Source: Candidatus Bilophila faecipullorum (GTDB lineage Bacteria; Desulfobacterota; Desulfovibrionia; Desulfovibrionales; Desulfovibrionaceae). From it: 64,000 nt of DNA. The notes under the pieces were generated by a model. That model did not search any database. It was not told the DNA's origin and saw only the letters and a list, made by a program, of their open reading frames with translations. Positions 18,494 through 28,456 of the stretch are shown in pieces (the stretch's first letter is position 1; each line of letters opens with the position of its first letter). The position numbers were made by a program, and so were the translations under genes. The DNA is taken from assembly GCA_944326695.1 (NCBI GenBank), contig CALVEZ010000014.1:1-64000 (forward strand), given 5' to 3'.

Positions 18494-19531
18494 CTATTTT
18501 TCCTTCACCCTGCCGCAGGTCCGGCGGACGATGAGCTCGGTATCGAGAAGATACTGCACTTTCAGCGGAGTTTGCGATTCGATGGCGGAAATCATGATGT
18601 TGGCCGCCATTTGCCCCATCTCATAGCAGGGCGTCTTGATGCTCGTCAGCGGCGGATTGAAGTAGGCCGCGATGTCGATGTCGTCGAAGCCGCACACCGA
18701 GATGTCCTCCGGCACGCGCAGCCCCGCCTCGGTGATCGCCCGGATGGCCCCGATAGCCAGATAATCGTTCACGGCCAGTACCGCCGTCGGCGGGTCCTCA
18801 AGCTTCAGGAAGGCGCGCATGGATTCCTTGCCGAGCAGGTAGGAAGGCGGCTGCGAGCGGATGAGTTCCGGGTCAAAGGGGATGCCGTTTTCAGCCAGCA
18901 CCTTTTTGTAGCCTTCGATGCGGTCGAAGGTACGGCGGGCGCAGGTCATGGGTCCGACCAGAAAGCCGATGCGCTTGTGGCCGAGGTCGATGAGATACTT
19001 GATGCTCGAATAAATGGACTTCGCGTTGTCGATGCCGATGTAGTTGACGCTCTCGTCCGGGACTTCCCAAAGAATGATGCAGGGGATGCCCGCGGCCTCC
19101 AGCGTCTTCATGTACTCCACGTTGCTCATGTCGAGCCCGACGAGGATGAGCCCGCCGATGCGCTGCTCGTGGAAGCGGCGCAGGGCGAGGCGCTCCTCCT
19201 CCGGCGAAAATTCCGAGACGGCCACCTTGCAGGAATAGTTGCGCTCCGAACAGGTCTTCTGGATGGCCATCAGGTTGACGCCGAAGGCGGCGTAGGTGGG
19301 AGAAGGAAGGAGGATGCCTATGGTGTCCGAGCGCCGCTTGGACAGGGACCCCGCGGTGGCGTTGTAAACGTAGTTGAGGGCCTCCGCCGCCGCCCGGACC
19401 TTGCTGACCGTTTCAGCGGGGGTCTTGTCGGGATCGCGCAGGGCACGCGAGACCGTAGAGAGCGAAACGTTCGCCTTCATAGCAACATCCTTAATCGTTG
19501 CTCGTGCTCCTGTAAAACCGTTTTCATTCAT
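18494..19531 (-). CDS. LacI-family transcriptional regulator
   Basis: 345 residues. The DNA-binding helix-turn-helix with hinge is at residues 10-60 (TIKDVAMKANVSLSTVSRAL, then AAEALNYVYN), followed by a periplasmic-binding-protein-like sensor domain with GFDDIDIAAYFNPPLTSI. It is the first gene of the minus-strand operon and faces the divergent TRAP transporter. TGAAAACG-type operator sites lie at both promoters and in its own first codons, so autoregulation and control of uptake and catabolism together is a strong inference. The ATG at 19531 starts the canonical N-terminus; no strong ribosome site is visible. Confidence 0.92.
   Translation of the reverse strand: MNENGFTGARATIKDVAMKANVSLSTVSRALRDPDKTPAETVSKVRAAAEALNYVYNATAGSLSKRRSDTIGILLPSPTYAAFGVNLMAIQKTCSERNYSCKVAVSEFSPEEERLALRRFHEQRIGGLILVGLDMSNVEYMKTLEAAGIPCIILWEVPDESVNYIGIDNAKSIYSSIKYLIDLGHKRIGFLVGPMTCARRTFDRIEGYKKVLAENGIPFDPELIRSQPPSYLLGKESMRAFLKLEDPPTAVLAVNDYLAIGAIRAITEAGLRVPEDISVCGFDDIDIAAYFNPPLTSIKTPCYEMGQMAANIMISAIESQTPLKVQYLLDTELIVRRTCGRVKEK
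19513..19526. promoter_or_regulatory. Possible LacI-family operator inside the regulator gene
   Basis: TAAAACCGTTTTCA (minus strand TGAAAACGGTTTTA) spans codons 2-6 of the regulator gene. It is close to the operators at the two promoters and could be an auxiliary site. Confidence 0.45.
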
Positions 19532-19577
19532 TTTATTCTTTTTTCTCAATGTATTACCCAAAAAGTTTGTATTCTTT

Positions 19578-19591
19578 CGAATACGTTTTCA
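19578..19591 (-). promoter_or_regulatory. LacI-family operator at the regulator promoter
   Basis: Minus strand TGAAAACGTATTCG directly after the -10 box. It lies within a larger palindrome GTATTCTTTCGAATAC (19569-19584). Confidence 0.65.
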
Positions 19592-19619
19592 ATCTAGCCA
19601 GCCATAAAACGGCTGTCAA
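19591..19619 (-). promoter_or_regulatory. Promoter of the LacI-led catabolic operon
   Basis: On the minus strand TTGACA, a 17-nt spacer and TAGATT, with the operator overlapping the last base of the -10 box. Confidence 0.75.
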
Positions 19620-19919
19620 GCCTCTTTTTCTCGTTTGTACGCGTTTCCCTCCTTTGAACGCCGATCGCCGCGGTGAAGCATTCGCCCCCCGCATGTCCGG
19701 CGGCGACCTCAAGGTTTATGAACGTAATTTTATGTAAATTAAGTATGATATATATTCGCAGGGAAACCCGCCTCCGTCCCATGCCGCCAAAGCGCCCCGC
19801 AGCGCGTTCTTCAAGGCCGAAGGCGAGGCTAAAAAAAATGATACACGTCAATCCATTATAATAATTAAAAGAACAAGAGACTACACCCTCCGGGGTAGAC
19901 AACAAGAAGACATGCTCCC
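19620..19919. other. Space between divergent promoters
   Basis: About 300 nt with a GC-rich centre and AT-rich flanks. I see no gene. The distance would allow repressor looping between the two operators, about 370 nt apart. Confidence 0.4.
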
Positions 19920-19949
19920 TTGACAAGACATTTTTTTGACGGATAGAAT
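19920..19949 (+). promoter_or_regulatory. Promoter of the TRAP transporter operon
   Basis: TTGACA and TAGAAT with an 18-nt spacer. It mirrors the regulator promoter and is likewise followed at once by an operator. It leaves a leader of roughly 200 nt before the first start codon. Confidence 0.75.
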
Positions 19950-19962
19950 GAAAACGTATTCA
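19949..19962 (+). promoter_or_regulatory. LacI-family operator at the TRAP promoter
   Basis: TGAAAACGTATTCA, a near-palindrome that covers the expected transcription start. It shares 12 of 14 bases with the site at the regulator promoter (minus strand). Confidence 0.7.
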
Positions 19963-20167
19963 TTAAAAATGAATTTTACATTTATAAGTTTATATATATC
20001 AAATAATTATTTTTAAAAAACGAATTCAAAAGATGGTTCGCATCACCTACGTTTTTGTGGATATTCAATAAGGGCACAGGATTAGACACCATACCCGCAT
20101 CTCGGGAGAGACCGTACTCTTCCGCCCGTATGCGGGCCTAAACCCGATACCTCAAGGAGGGGGACTC

Positions 20168-21187
20168 ATGCACGTATCCATTATCTGGAAGGCGACGGTA
20201 TGTCTGATGATCGGGGCGGTGCTGTGGGCACCCGGCGAAGCGGCTGCGGAGAAAAAAATCATCATGCGCTACAGCCACAGCTCGGCGGCCATGGTGGAGG
20301 AACCCCACCATGTGGCGGCTCTGGATTTCAAAAAATACGTCGAGGCCAAAAGCGGCGGCAAAGTGGAAGTGCAGATATACCCGGCCAGTCAGCTCGGCGG
20401 GGAGGAACGCGCCTTTCAGGACGTGCAGCAGGGCGTCATTCAGATCGCGTCCCTCGCCTCCAACAACGCGGCGGTCTTCGCGCCTTCCCTCTATGTCCTC
20501 GATCTGCCCTACCTCTTCCGCACCAATCAGGAAGGGTGGGATATCCTTGACAAATACTGGGATGCCCTCAACGCCAAATGCATCGAGGAAAGCGGAAACC
20601 GCATCATCGGCTGGCTCGATCTGGGCTATCGCCACATCTGCAACAGCAAGCATCCCGTCCGCACCATCGGCGACCTGAAGGGGCTGAAAATCCGCGTGCC
20701 CAACAACCCGGTCATGATCAACACTTTCCGGGCGTGGGGCTGCGAACCCACGCCGCTCGCGTGGGACGAAACCTTCAACGCCCTCCAGCAAAAAGTCGTG
20801 GACGGGCAGGAAAATTCCTACGTTGTCTTCGCTTCCAACAAGTTCGAGGAAGTGCAGAAATACATGACCGAACTGCGCTACAAGCTGCAAATCATCGTCA
20901 TGGTGGTCAACGACGCATGGCTCAAGCGCCAACCCGCCGACGTGCGGGAGGCCATCCTTGAGGGCGGCCGCCTCGCCACCCGGCACAACCGCGAAATGAT
21001 CATGGCCATGGAAGCCCGCCTGAAGCCCGCCATGAAAAAGGCCGGCGTCGAAATCCTCGACAGGCCCGAAGACGAAAGCGTGTGGGAGGAAAAGGCCATG
21101 GCCCTCTGGCCCGACCTCTATCCCAAAATCGGCCAACTCGACCTCCTCGACAGGATGATGGCCGACATGCGGCGGCAACGCCCCTGA
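20168..21187 (+). CDS. TRAP transporter solute-binding protein, DctP family (first copy)
   Basis: 339 residues. A signal peptide ends near residue 27 (PGEAAAEKK), so the protein is periplasmic. DctP-family motifs include QIYPASQLGGEERAFQD, QIASLASNNAAVFAP and LKGLKIRVPNNPVM, whose arginine normally binds the carboxylate of the ligand; an acidic substrate is therefore likely. AAGGAGG precedes the ATG. It is the first gene of a plus-strand operon with a second binding protein and the DctQ and DctM membrane subunits. It is very similar to the next gene and is clearly a tandem duplicate. Confidence 0.92.
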   Translation: MHVSIIWKATVCLMIGAVLWAPGEAAAEKKIIMRYSHSSAAMVEEPHHVAALDFKKYVEAKSGGKVEVQIYPASQLGGEERAFQDVQQGVIQIASLASNNAAVFAPSLYVLDLPYLFRTNQEGWDILDKYWDALNAKCIEESGNRIIGWLDLGYRHICNSKHPVRTIGDLKGLKIRVPNNPVMINTFRAWGCEPTPLAWDETFNALQQKVVDGQENSYVVFASNKFEEVQKYMTELRYKLQIIVMVVNDAWLKRQPADVREAILEGGRLATRHNREMIMAMEARLKPAMKKAGVEILDRPEDESVWEEKAMALWPDLYPKIGQLDLLDRMMADMRRQRP

Positions 21188-21199
21188 GCCTGAAGCCCA

Positions 21200-21280
21200 T
21201 GAAAACGCTTTTTCACTGTAATTTAATATAATTATGTCTGATTTTACGTGCTTTTGAAGAAACATGCAAGTGAAAACGCT
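21200..21280 (+). promoter_or_regulatory. Internal regulatory region with two operator-like sites
   Basis: TGAAAACGCT occurs at 21200-21209 and again at 21271-21280, flanking an AT-rich stretch with TATAAT at 21227-21232. No good -35 box is visible. This may be a second, LacI-controlled promoter for the second binding-protein gene. Confidence 0.5.
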
Positions 21281-21384
21281 TGCCGTTTCATGACTGTGTT
21301 CGGCCTTTTGCCCAGAAAACCGGGCCGTATCCGAGCGTCCCCGGGCCGCGCCCGGCAACGCCCATCCGCAATGAGGAGGTTTCC

Positions 21385-22410
21385 ATGACTATCCGGCAGA
21401 GCCTGACCTGTTTCGCCGTAGGCGCGCTGTGCGCCGTCCTGCTCTCCCCCGTCCCGGGCGAAGCGGCGGAAAAACCAATCATCATGCGCTACAGCCACAG
21501 CTCAAGCGCCATGGTCAAGGAGCCGCACCACGCCGCGGCCCTCGACTTCAAGCATCATGTGGAAAAAGCGACCGACGGCAAGGTCGAAGTCCAGATTTAC
21601 CCCGGCAGTCAGCTCGGCGGCGAGGAACGCAGCTTTCAGGACATCCAGCAGGGCGTCATCCAGATCGCGTCCCTCGCGGTCAACAACGTGACGGTGTTCA
21701 GCCCGTCCATGGGCGTCTTTGATCTTCCCTACATGTTCACCAACTACGAGGACTGCTACAAGGTCATCGACGGCAACTGGGACGAGATCAACAAGCGCAT
21801 GATCGACGAGAGCGGCAACATGGCCGTGGGTTGGCTCGTACAGGGTTTCCGCGTGCTCAGCAACAGCAAGCACCCCATCCGCACCCTCCCCGATCTGAAG
21901 GGCCTGAAAATCCGCGTGCCCAACAACCCCATCATGATCGCGACGTTCCGCGCATGGGGCGGCGAGCCCGCGCCCATGGCCTGGGACGAGACCTTCAACG
22001 CCCTCCAGCAGAAGGTCGTGGACGGGCAGGAAAACCCCTATCCAGTCTTCGCCTCCAACAAGTTCGAGGAAGTGCAGAAGTACATCACGGAAATCCACTA
22101 TAAGATGTGGATCGGCCCCATCGTGGTCAACGCCGCGTGGTTCAAGCGCCAGCCGGAAAACGTGCGGCAGGCCATCCTGGAAGGCGGTCGCATCGCCACG
22201 GAAAACAACCGCAAGATGATTGCTGAAATGGAAGCCGAGCTCGTCACGTCGATCAAGGCCAGCGGCGTGGAGATCGTTTCCAAGCCCGAGGACGAGGACC
22301 TGTGGCAGGAAAAGGCCATGAGCGTATGGCCGCAGTTCTACGACAAGATCGGCGACGTTTCCCTGCTCGACGCCATGATGAAGTCTCTCGGACGTTCGCG
22401 TCCGCAATAA
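21385..22410 (+). CDS. TRAP transporter solute-binding protein, DctP family (second copy)
   Basis: 341 residues, with a signal peptide ending near VPGEAAEKP. Long runs are identical to the first copy (KVEVQIYP, SQLGGEER, QQGVIQIASLA, LKIRVPNNP), including the ligand-binding arginine. Differences cluster in the loops lining the pocket (for example NCEPTP-like CEPTPLAWDE against GEPAPMAWDE), so the two may bind related ligands with different preference. GAGGAGG lies 5 nt before the ATG. A GC hairpin follows the stop. Confidence 0.92.
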   Translation: MTIRQSLTCFAVGALCAVLLSPVPGEAAEKPIIMRYSHSSSAMVKEPHHAAALDFKHHVEKATDGKVEVQIYPGSQLGGEERSFQDIQQGVIQIASLAVNNVTVFSPSMGVFDLPYMFTNYEDCYKVIDGNWDEINKRMIDESGNMAVGWLVQGFRVLSNSKHPIRTLPDLKGLKIRVPNNPIMIATFRAWGGEPAPMAWDETFNALQQKVVDGQENPYPVFASNKFEEVQKYITEIHYKMWIGPIVVNAAWFKRQPENVRQAILEGGRIATENNRKMIAEMEAELVTSIKASGVEIVSKPEDEDLWQEKAMSVWPQFYDKIGDVSLLDAMMKSLGRSRPQ

Positions 22411-22420
22411 GGCGTGCCTT

Positions 22421-22445
22421 CGCCCGGAGGGGGTCCCTCCGGGCG
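22421..22445 (+). terminator. GC hairpin between binding-protein and membrane-subunit genes
   Basis: An 11-bp perfect stem CGCCCGGAGGG/CCCTCCGGGCG with a 3-nt loop and no T-run. Such hairpins in transporter operons often stabilise the upstream message or reduce read-through, giving more binding protein than membrane subunits. Confidence 0.6.
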
Positions 22446-22474
22446 CCAACAACCCAAAGGGTAAGGAGAAAACC

Positions 22475-22980
22475 ATGCGCGAGCCGTTGGCGTGCATCTG
22501 GAGGAATCTTGAGGAATACGTCTGTTGTGCGCTCCTTGCCGTCATCATGACGCTTCTGATGATGCAGGTGTGCTACAGATACTTCGGCGGCAGGTCCATT
22601 GCGTGGTCCGAAGAGGTCAGCCGCTTCCTCTTTCTGTATCTGGTCTATTTCGCGGCCAGCCTCGCCGCCTCGAAGAACCTGCATATCCGCGTCACGGCAC
22701 AGCTCAAGCTCCTGCCCAAAGCGGGCCAGACGTTCCTGCTTCTGGTGACCGACCTCGTGTGGCTCGTTTTCTGCGGCATCGTGGTGCAGGTGGGGACGGA
22801 CTTCATCATCAGCATGAGTAAAAGGCCGATGGTTTCCGGCGCGCTCATGTTCGACATGCGCTACGTCTACATGGCCGTGCCTCTCGCCTTCGCTCTTCAG
22901 GCCGTCCGCCTCATCGAACGCTGGTGGCGCATCTTCACCAAGCGGGACGCCCTAGCCGTTCCGAGCGAGGAGGTCTTCTG

Positions 22981-22981
<1 letters not shown>
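22475..22981 (+). CDS. TRAP transporter small membrane subunit, DctQ family
   Basis: 168 residues with four hydrophobic segments and the family motif RYFGGRSIAWSEEVSRFLF near residues 33-50. It joins DctM in the cytoplasmic membrane to form the sodium-driven transporter that accepts ligand from the DctP proteins. AAGGAG precedes the ATG. Its stop overlaps the start of the DctM gene by one base. Confidence 0.92.
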
Positions 22982-24267
<1,286 letters not shown>

Positions 24268-24290
24268 GAGCCGGGCCTCCCCCACAATGC

Positions 24291-24330
24291 GCCCCTTGCC
24301 CCTCTCCCCCCGAGGGCAAGGGGCTCCTTA
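24291..24330 (+). terminator. Terminator of the TRAP operon
   Basis: An 11-bp perfect stem GCCCCTTGCCC/GGGCAAGGGGC (24291-24301 with 24314-24324) followed by a short T-rich stretch. Confidence 0.65.
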
Positions 24331-25076
24331 TTGCCGCAGGCCGCCTCCCTGCCGCTTCTCCATGATAGTGGCCCTAAAAAAGCTGAAAAAAGATAAAGAT
24401 GATGAGGACGCACGGCCTTTCCTCGCATGAGGAGCCCCCCTTCGAGCTTTACGAACGCATCGCCGTGGCGGTGGCCTTTCCTCGCATGAAGGGACCCTCC
24501 TTCGGTGAAACGGCAAGGGAAGACCCGAAGCTTGCGGAACACGGCCCGCGAAAAAAGGCGAGCCCCGATCCATGGGGGGCTCGCCTGCCCGCACGCTGCT
24601 GCCTCCACAAAGAGGAATACACCGCTACGGGAGTCGGCAAGGCCCTGCTGCAGGGAAAAGGCTTTTCAGCACATCGCCGTGTTTCCTTTGAGGCGAAAGC
24701 CTTACGTTCCGATCAAAGCCCGCCCATGCAGTTTCACAAGGCGGCCCCACCATCCTTTCAGCGATCATCCTGCCCTTTCCGGATGGAGGCGGTCCGGCAC
24801 GCCGCTTGATCCCCCTGTTTCAAAAGGATACCTTGCCCTCCGAAGGCGCCTTGCGGCCTCGTACCCCTCAACGCTAACACTCCTAATGCCCATGATGCTG
24901 ATGCTCCCCTTGTTTTCCGCCACTGGCACCCGCCGCCTCCTCCCCCCTGCACGCCACACTCCCGTACCCTTGTTCACCCGTCAAAACGGCTCGCATCCGG
25001 TACGGGCGGGCGGCCTCCGCGCCTGCGGCCCGTGCGAAGCCCTCCTCTGGGAAAGCGAATCGGCGGGAGGGCGCGC
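24331..25076. other. Gene desert before the second LysO gene
   Basis: About 750 nt without a convincing gene. It contains a 17-nt direct repeat (GGCCTTTCCTCGCATGA at 24414-24430 and 24473-24489) and a minus-strand terminator at 24551-24586. It may be the scar of the event that separated the LysO genes. A 42-residue frame on the minus strand (24765-24893) is too weak to call. Confidence 0.5.
24551..24586 (-). terminator. Minus-strand intrinsic terminator in the gene desert
   Basis: An 11-bp perfect stem AGGCGAGCCCC/GGGGCTCGCCT with a 9-nt loop. On the minus strand it is followed by TTTTTT. No annotated minus-strand gene lies upstream of it for over 10 kb, so it implies a small transcript starting between 24590 and 25076, or a relic. 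Confidence 0.6.
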
Positions 25077-25682
25077 ATGAAGGAATCCCTCGTTGTCCTG
25101 CTCTGTTTCAGCCTCGGCGTGCTTGCCGGGCGGCTGGACATCCTCTCCCCTGACGCGCTCGGGCTTGCCCATGAAGCCAGCAACATTGCGGTCTACGCCA
25201 TGCTCGCCGCCGTGGGGCTCACACTCGGCTTCGACGTGCGGGCGTGGCGCATCCTGCGTGACCTCCGGGGATGGGTCGTGCTGGTGCCGCTCGTCATCGT
25301 CATCGGGACGTTCCTCGGCGGGCTGGCGGCATGGTCCGTGCTCGACATGAGCCTGCGCGACGTCATGGCCGTGGCCGCCGGATTCGGCTACTACAGCCTC
25401 TCGACCATGCTCATCAACCAGCTCGCCGACGTCAGCCTCGGCTCGATGGCCCTTGTCTCCAATATGGTGCGGGAGCTGGTCACTCTGCTTTTTGCCCCCC
25501 TGATGGCGCGGGTCTTCGGCGGCCTTGGCCCGCTTTCCGCTGCCGGGGCCGCCAGCGATACCTGCCTGCCCGCCATCATCCGCACCTCGGGCGAGCGCAA
25601 CACCATCCTCGGCATTTTTTCCGGCATGGTCCTCACCGTAGCCGTGCCCTTTTTCGTCACCGCCATCTTCGCATGGATGTAG
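25077..25682 (+). CDS. lysO: LysO-type lysine exporter, C-terminal part as a separate gene
   Basis: 201 residues with about six hydrophobic segments. It matches E. coli LysO from roughly residue 95 to the end, including GFGYYSLSTMLI (LysO GFGWYSLSGILL) and the DTCLPAIIRTSG region. The missing N-terminal domain is the product of 11046-11366. It has its own ribosome site (GGGAGG, 6 nt) but I see no good promoter. Together the two would make a complete lysine exporter of the cytoplasmic membrane. Confidence 0.8.
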   Translation: MKESLVVLLCFSLGVLAGRLDILSPDALGLAHEASNIAVYAMLAAVGLTLGFDVRAWRILRDLRGWVVLVPLVIVIGTFLGGLAAWSVLDMSLRDVMAVAAGFGYYSLSTMLINQLADVSLGSMALVSNMVRELVTLLFAPLMARVFGGLGPLSAAGAASDTCLPAIIRTSGERNTILGIFSGMVLTVAVPFFVTAIFAWM

Positions 25683-25790
25683 GCGCCTCCGCATGGACTT
25701 GTTGACGGCTGCATGTTTCTTCGCATGGAGACCGTCGACGGCGGCCAAAGCGCCCAGCCTTTACGGACCCTTTACTGTTTCGAGGCCATA

Positions 25791-26930
25791 ATGCTCTTCT
25801 CCTTCACCTCCCGCCTGCTGTGCTCCCTGCTCCTCGTCGCCCTCGCCGTACTGCCCGCCGCCGCAACAACCGCGCCGGAACTTCCCGCCCCCGTAGAAAA
25901 CGCACTGACCTTCCTGCTGTCCGCCGCGCCGCAAGGCAGGCCCGATCCCGCGCCAGCCGCACTGACGCCCATCCTCGACTTCGTGACCGCCAATACCCTC
26001 CCCGCCGCCAAGGTGCGGCCCGCCAACCGCGCCGAAGGTGCCGGGGTCTACCATAAGGAAACATTCGCCCTGCCCTTGCGCAAGCTCATGGGCTACATGC
26101 TTGATCCCGCCGTGCCGGGCGAGGCCATTTACCCTTCGGCCGTGCGCCGCAACGCATGGCTGCCGGGCAGCGGCATCCTGAAGGACAGCGGCCGTTTCCT
26201 CACAGCAACCCTGCCTCCCGCCGCCCCGCTGGTAACGCGCGGCGTGGAGTATGAGGAAACGACCCCCGACACTTCCAGCGGCTGCTATTATTCCTATAAG
26301 CTCAACCGCCTTTTCGTGCTCACGGATTACAAGGGTCGCGCCGCCCTCTTCTCCGTATCCGCCATGCCGGGCCAGTCTTCCGTGGGCCTGCGCGGGGCCA
26401 TCGTGGGCGACGACAAGGACTGGACCTATGTCTACACGTCCGAGAAAGGAACCAACCTCGCCATGCTGGGCTGGGCGGAAACCTATCTGTACGGCTCGGC
26501 CAGCGTGACCGTTTTTATTGAAGACGGGACGGGGCGGACCGAGGCCCATTTCTTCAAGTGGGCCAAAGCGGGCTGGAAGGGCTCCAACGTGGTCAAGCCT
26601 TCCCACATCACGGCGGGCCTGCGGCGATTCACGTCCGGCCTGCGGCTGGTGACGGAGTCACCCCGCTGCCCTTCCCCGCAGGACATCGCCGCCCGCTTCG
26701 CCGCATTCAAAGGCATGGACGAGGCTACCCTCCGCAGCCGGCTGCGTCCCTTCGCCGCCCATCTCGCCGGACAGGACGCCGATCCGCTCGACGAGAAGGC
26801 GTTCCGGGCCGTGCTCGACAACAACGCCTATGCCGAGACGCTGCAACGCGACAACGCCATCGCGGAACTGATGAAACTGGAGATGCGCCGAACGCTGGGC
26901 AACCTGCCCGCCGCCGTCGCAGGGCAGTAA
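25791..26930 (+). CDS. Exported protein of unknown function
   Basis: 379 residues. The N-terminus (RLLCSLLLVALAVLPAAATT) is a signal peptide, so the protein should be in the periplasm or outer membrane. The mature part has no motif I recognise; it contains GYMLDPAVPGEAIYPSAVRR, a Cys in SSGCYYSYKLNR and a segment KWAKAGWKGSNVVKPSHI. GAGG lies 5 nt before the ATG. It begins 108 nt after the LysO C-terminal gene and could be co-transcribed with it. No function is proposed. Confidence 0.75.
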   Translation: MLFSFTSRLLCSLLLVALAVLPAAATTAPELPAPVENALTFLLSAAPQGRPDPAPAALTPILDFVTANTLPAAKVRPANRAEGAGVYHKETFALPLRKLMGYMLDPAVPGEAIYPSAVRRNAWLPGSGILKDSGRFLTATLPPAAPLVTRGVEYEETTPDTSSGCYYSYKLNRLFVLTDYKGRAALFSVSAMPGQSSVGLRGAIVGDDKDWTYVYTSEKGTNLAMLGWAETYLYGSASVTVFIEDGTGRTEAHFFKWAKAGWKGSNVVKPSHITAGLRRFTSGLRLVTESPRCPSPQDIAARFAAFKGMDEATLRSRLRPFAAHLAGQDADPLDEKAFRAVLDNNAYAETLQRDNAIAELMKLEMRRTLGNLPAAVAGQ

Positions 26931-27384
26931 GCCCCCCTGCGACGGGCACCCTGACGCGCAAGGACGGCGGCAGGAGGCGACGTTTGCGGCCCGGGCCGTT
27001 TTCAGGTCAGGCAAACACGTGGCCGCTTCCCTACAGAGCGACGTTGCCTCTTCTGCTGACGGGCCGAGCAGGGCTCACGCCCCCGAACGCCCGCCGCAAG
27101 GCCGCCTTTTCCGCACGGTTCACCGGGAAAGGAACAGCAATTGCCGCCAGGCCTCTGGCCTGAACCTCCCACGTTGGAAAACCGGCTTTTCCCAGGGGGG
27201 AGGGCGTCAAGGCTGAAAACGCCCCATGAGGGTCAGGCAGTCCGCCAACGTATCCCTACGGCGCGACCGGAACGGTATACGCCTGAGGGGAGCCGCGCGG
27301 CGATGCCTCTCTTGTGTGCGAGAGTCACCGCAAACCGGGCGACCCCTTCGGTTACGCCCCGCCCCTGCCGGGCAAGGAGACAAG
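26931..27384. other. Intergenic region without a recognised feature
   Basis: 454 nt. Open frames run through it but with compositions unlike the neighbours and no ribosome sites. I looked for riboswitch cores and tRNA arms and found none. Confidence 0.4.
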
Positions 27385-28140
27385 ATGTCCTTTTCAGCCG
27401 AACTCGAACAACACCGTGTTGCCGACGAAATCCTCGCCGCGGCCTATGAAGGCACGCCCCCTTCGCAACGGGGCTGGATCAAGACCACGCTGGCGCTGGT
27501 AGAGTCGGCTTTCCCGGCCCGGCCTTCCCGCCGCCTCGTCACCGTGGAAAACGCAGCCGCCGGTTTCGGCCTCCGCCATCTTTCCGAAACCGTACCGTGG
27601 ACAGTGGCCTTTCTCGGGGAAGGCTATGCCTCGGCCATCCGGCTGGCCGCCGCGCTCATGACGGCGCGCATGGCGGGCGTGGAGCCGCTCTTCGCCGTCT
27701 GCGCGGGCAAGCCGGAAAACGTGGCTTGCGCCGTCCTCGCCGCGCTGGAACTCACGGGCGTGGAGCAGGTTTTCACCCTGCCCGATCCCTCTTCCCTGCT
27801 GCGCGAGCTTGAAGGCCGGGGAAGGCTTCTCGCCTTCGGCCTTCCGCAGGCCGCAAGAATGGAAAGCGTGCTTCCGATCTGGCGCGACGCGCCTCCCCGT
27901 ATCGTTGCCAAGGCCCTCCCGGAGGAGGCGCTCATCCGCTGGGCCCATCCCGACGCCCTTTTCGTCCGCGAAGGCGCGGATGCGCTCTATGAAGGGCAGG
28001 AGACCGGAACGACTGCGGCGCTCACCCTCGGCAAGGGGCTTGAGGGCTGCTGGCTGCATCCCTCTCTTTCCCCCGACTTTTTCCTCAATGACCGGCTCGG
28101 CCTCTTCACCGTAGACGCACGGGAAGACCCCTTCGAGTAA
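27385..28140 (+). CDS. Histidinol dehydrogenase-like protein, short
   Basis: 251 residues. The stretch from AFLGEGYASAIRLAAALMTARMAGVEPLF through AVLAALELTGVEQVFTL resembles the nucleotide-binding region of HisD, where GxYPSxVLM and AGxxE occur in the same order. The protein is much shorter than HisD (about 430 residues), and I cannot see the zinc ligands or the catalytic GPGN motif, so dehydrogenase activity is unlikely. AAGGAG lies 5 nt before the ATG. No other histidine gene is nearby. Treat the family link as tentative. Confidence 0.5.
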   Translation: MSFSAELEQHRVADEILAAAYEGTPPSQRGWIKTTLALVESAFPARPSRRLVTVENAAAGFGLRHLSETVPWTVAFLGEGYASAIRLAAALMTARMAGVEPLFAVCAGKPENVACAVLAALELTGVEQVFTLPDPSSLLRELEGRGRLLAFGLPQAARMESVLPIWRDAPPRIVAKALPEEALIRWAHPDALFVREGADALYEGQETGTTAALTLGKGLEGCWLHPSLSPDFFLNDRLGLFTVDAREDPFE

Positions 28141-28456
28141 CACTCCCCATCAGACCGGTCCGCCGGCAAGCGGGCATTCTTCCGCGCCTGCTCGCCTTTC
28201 ATGGTTTTTCTTGCCCGACCACGCTTCCAATGCCGGGCCCCTTTGCCGGAACCACGGCTTCCCGGCGAAAAAGGGGCCGGGAGATGCAAGGATGAGCCAT
28301 GAAGGAACGGACACAGGAGGCGCCCGCCCTGTGGCCGGGAACCTCTGTTGACCCGCCGCCGCACAACACGGTATGAACGGGGAGGCTCGCGCCTCTTCCG
28401 GCGCGGGCGCGTGTGCCGCCGCAGCGGTTCCCCGCCGTTCATCATAAGGAGTTTCC
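28141..28456. other. Intergenic region upstream of the EF-G gene
   Basis: 316 nt. No gene, promoter or terminator that I can support. Confidence 0.4.

Noticed and set aside
24361-24560. Lysine riboswitch before the second lysO gene
   Set aside because: Paired purine-rich segments are present but the conserved core of the lysine riboswitch is not.
26931-27384. Cobalamin or other riboswitch upstream of the HisD-like gene
   Set aside because: Some GC hairpins but no B12-box or other known core.
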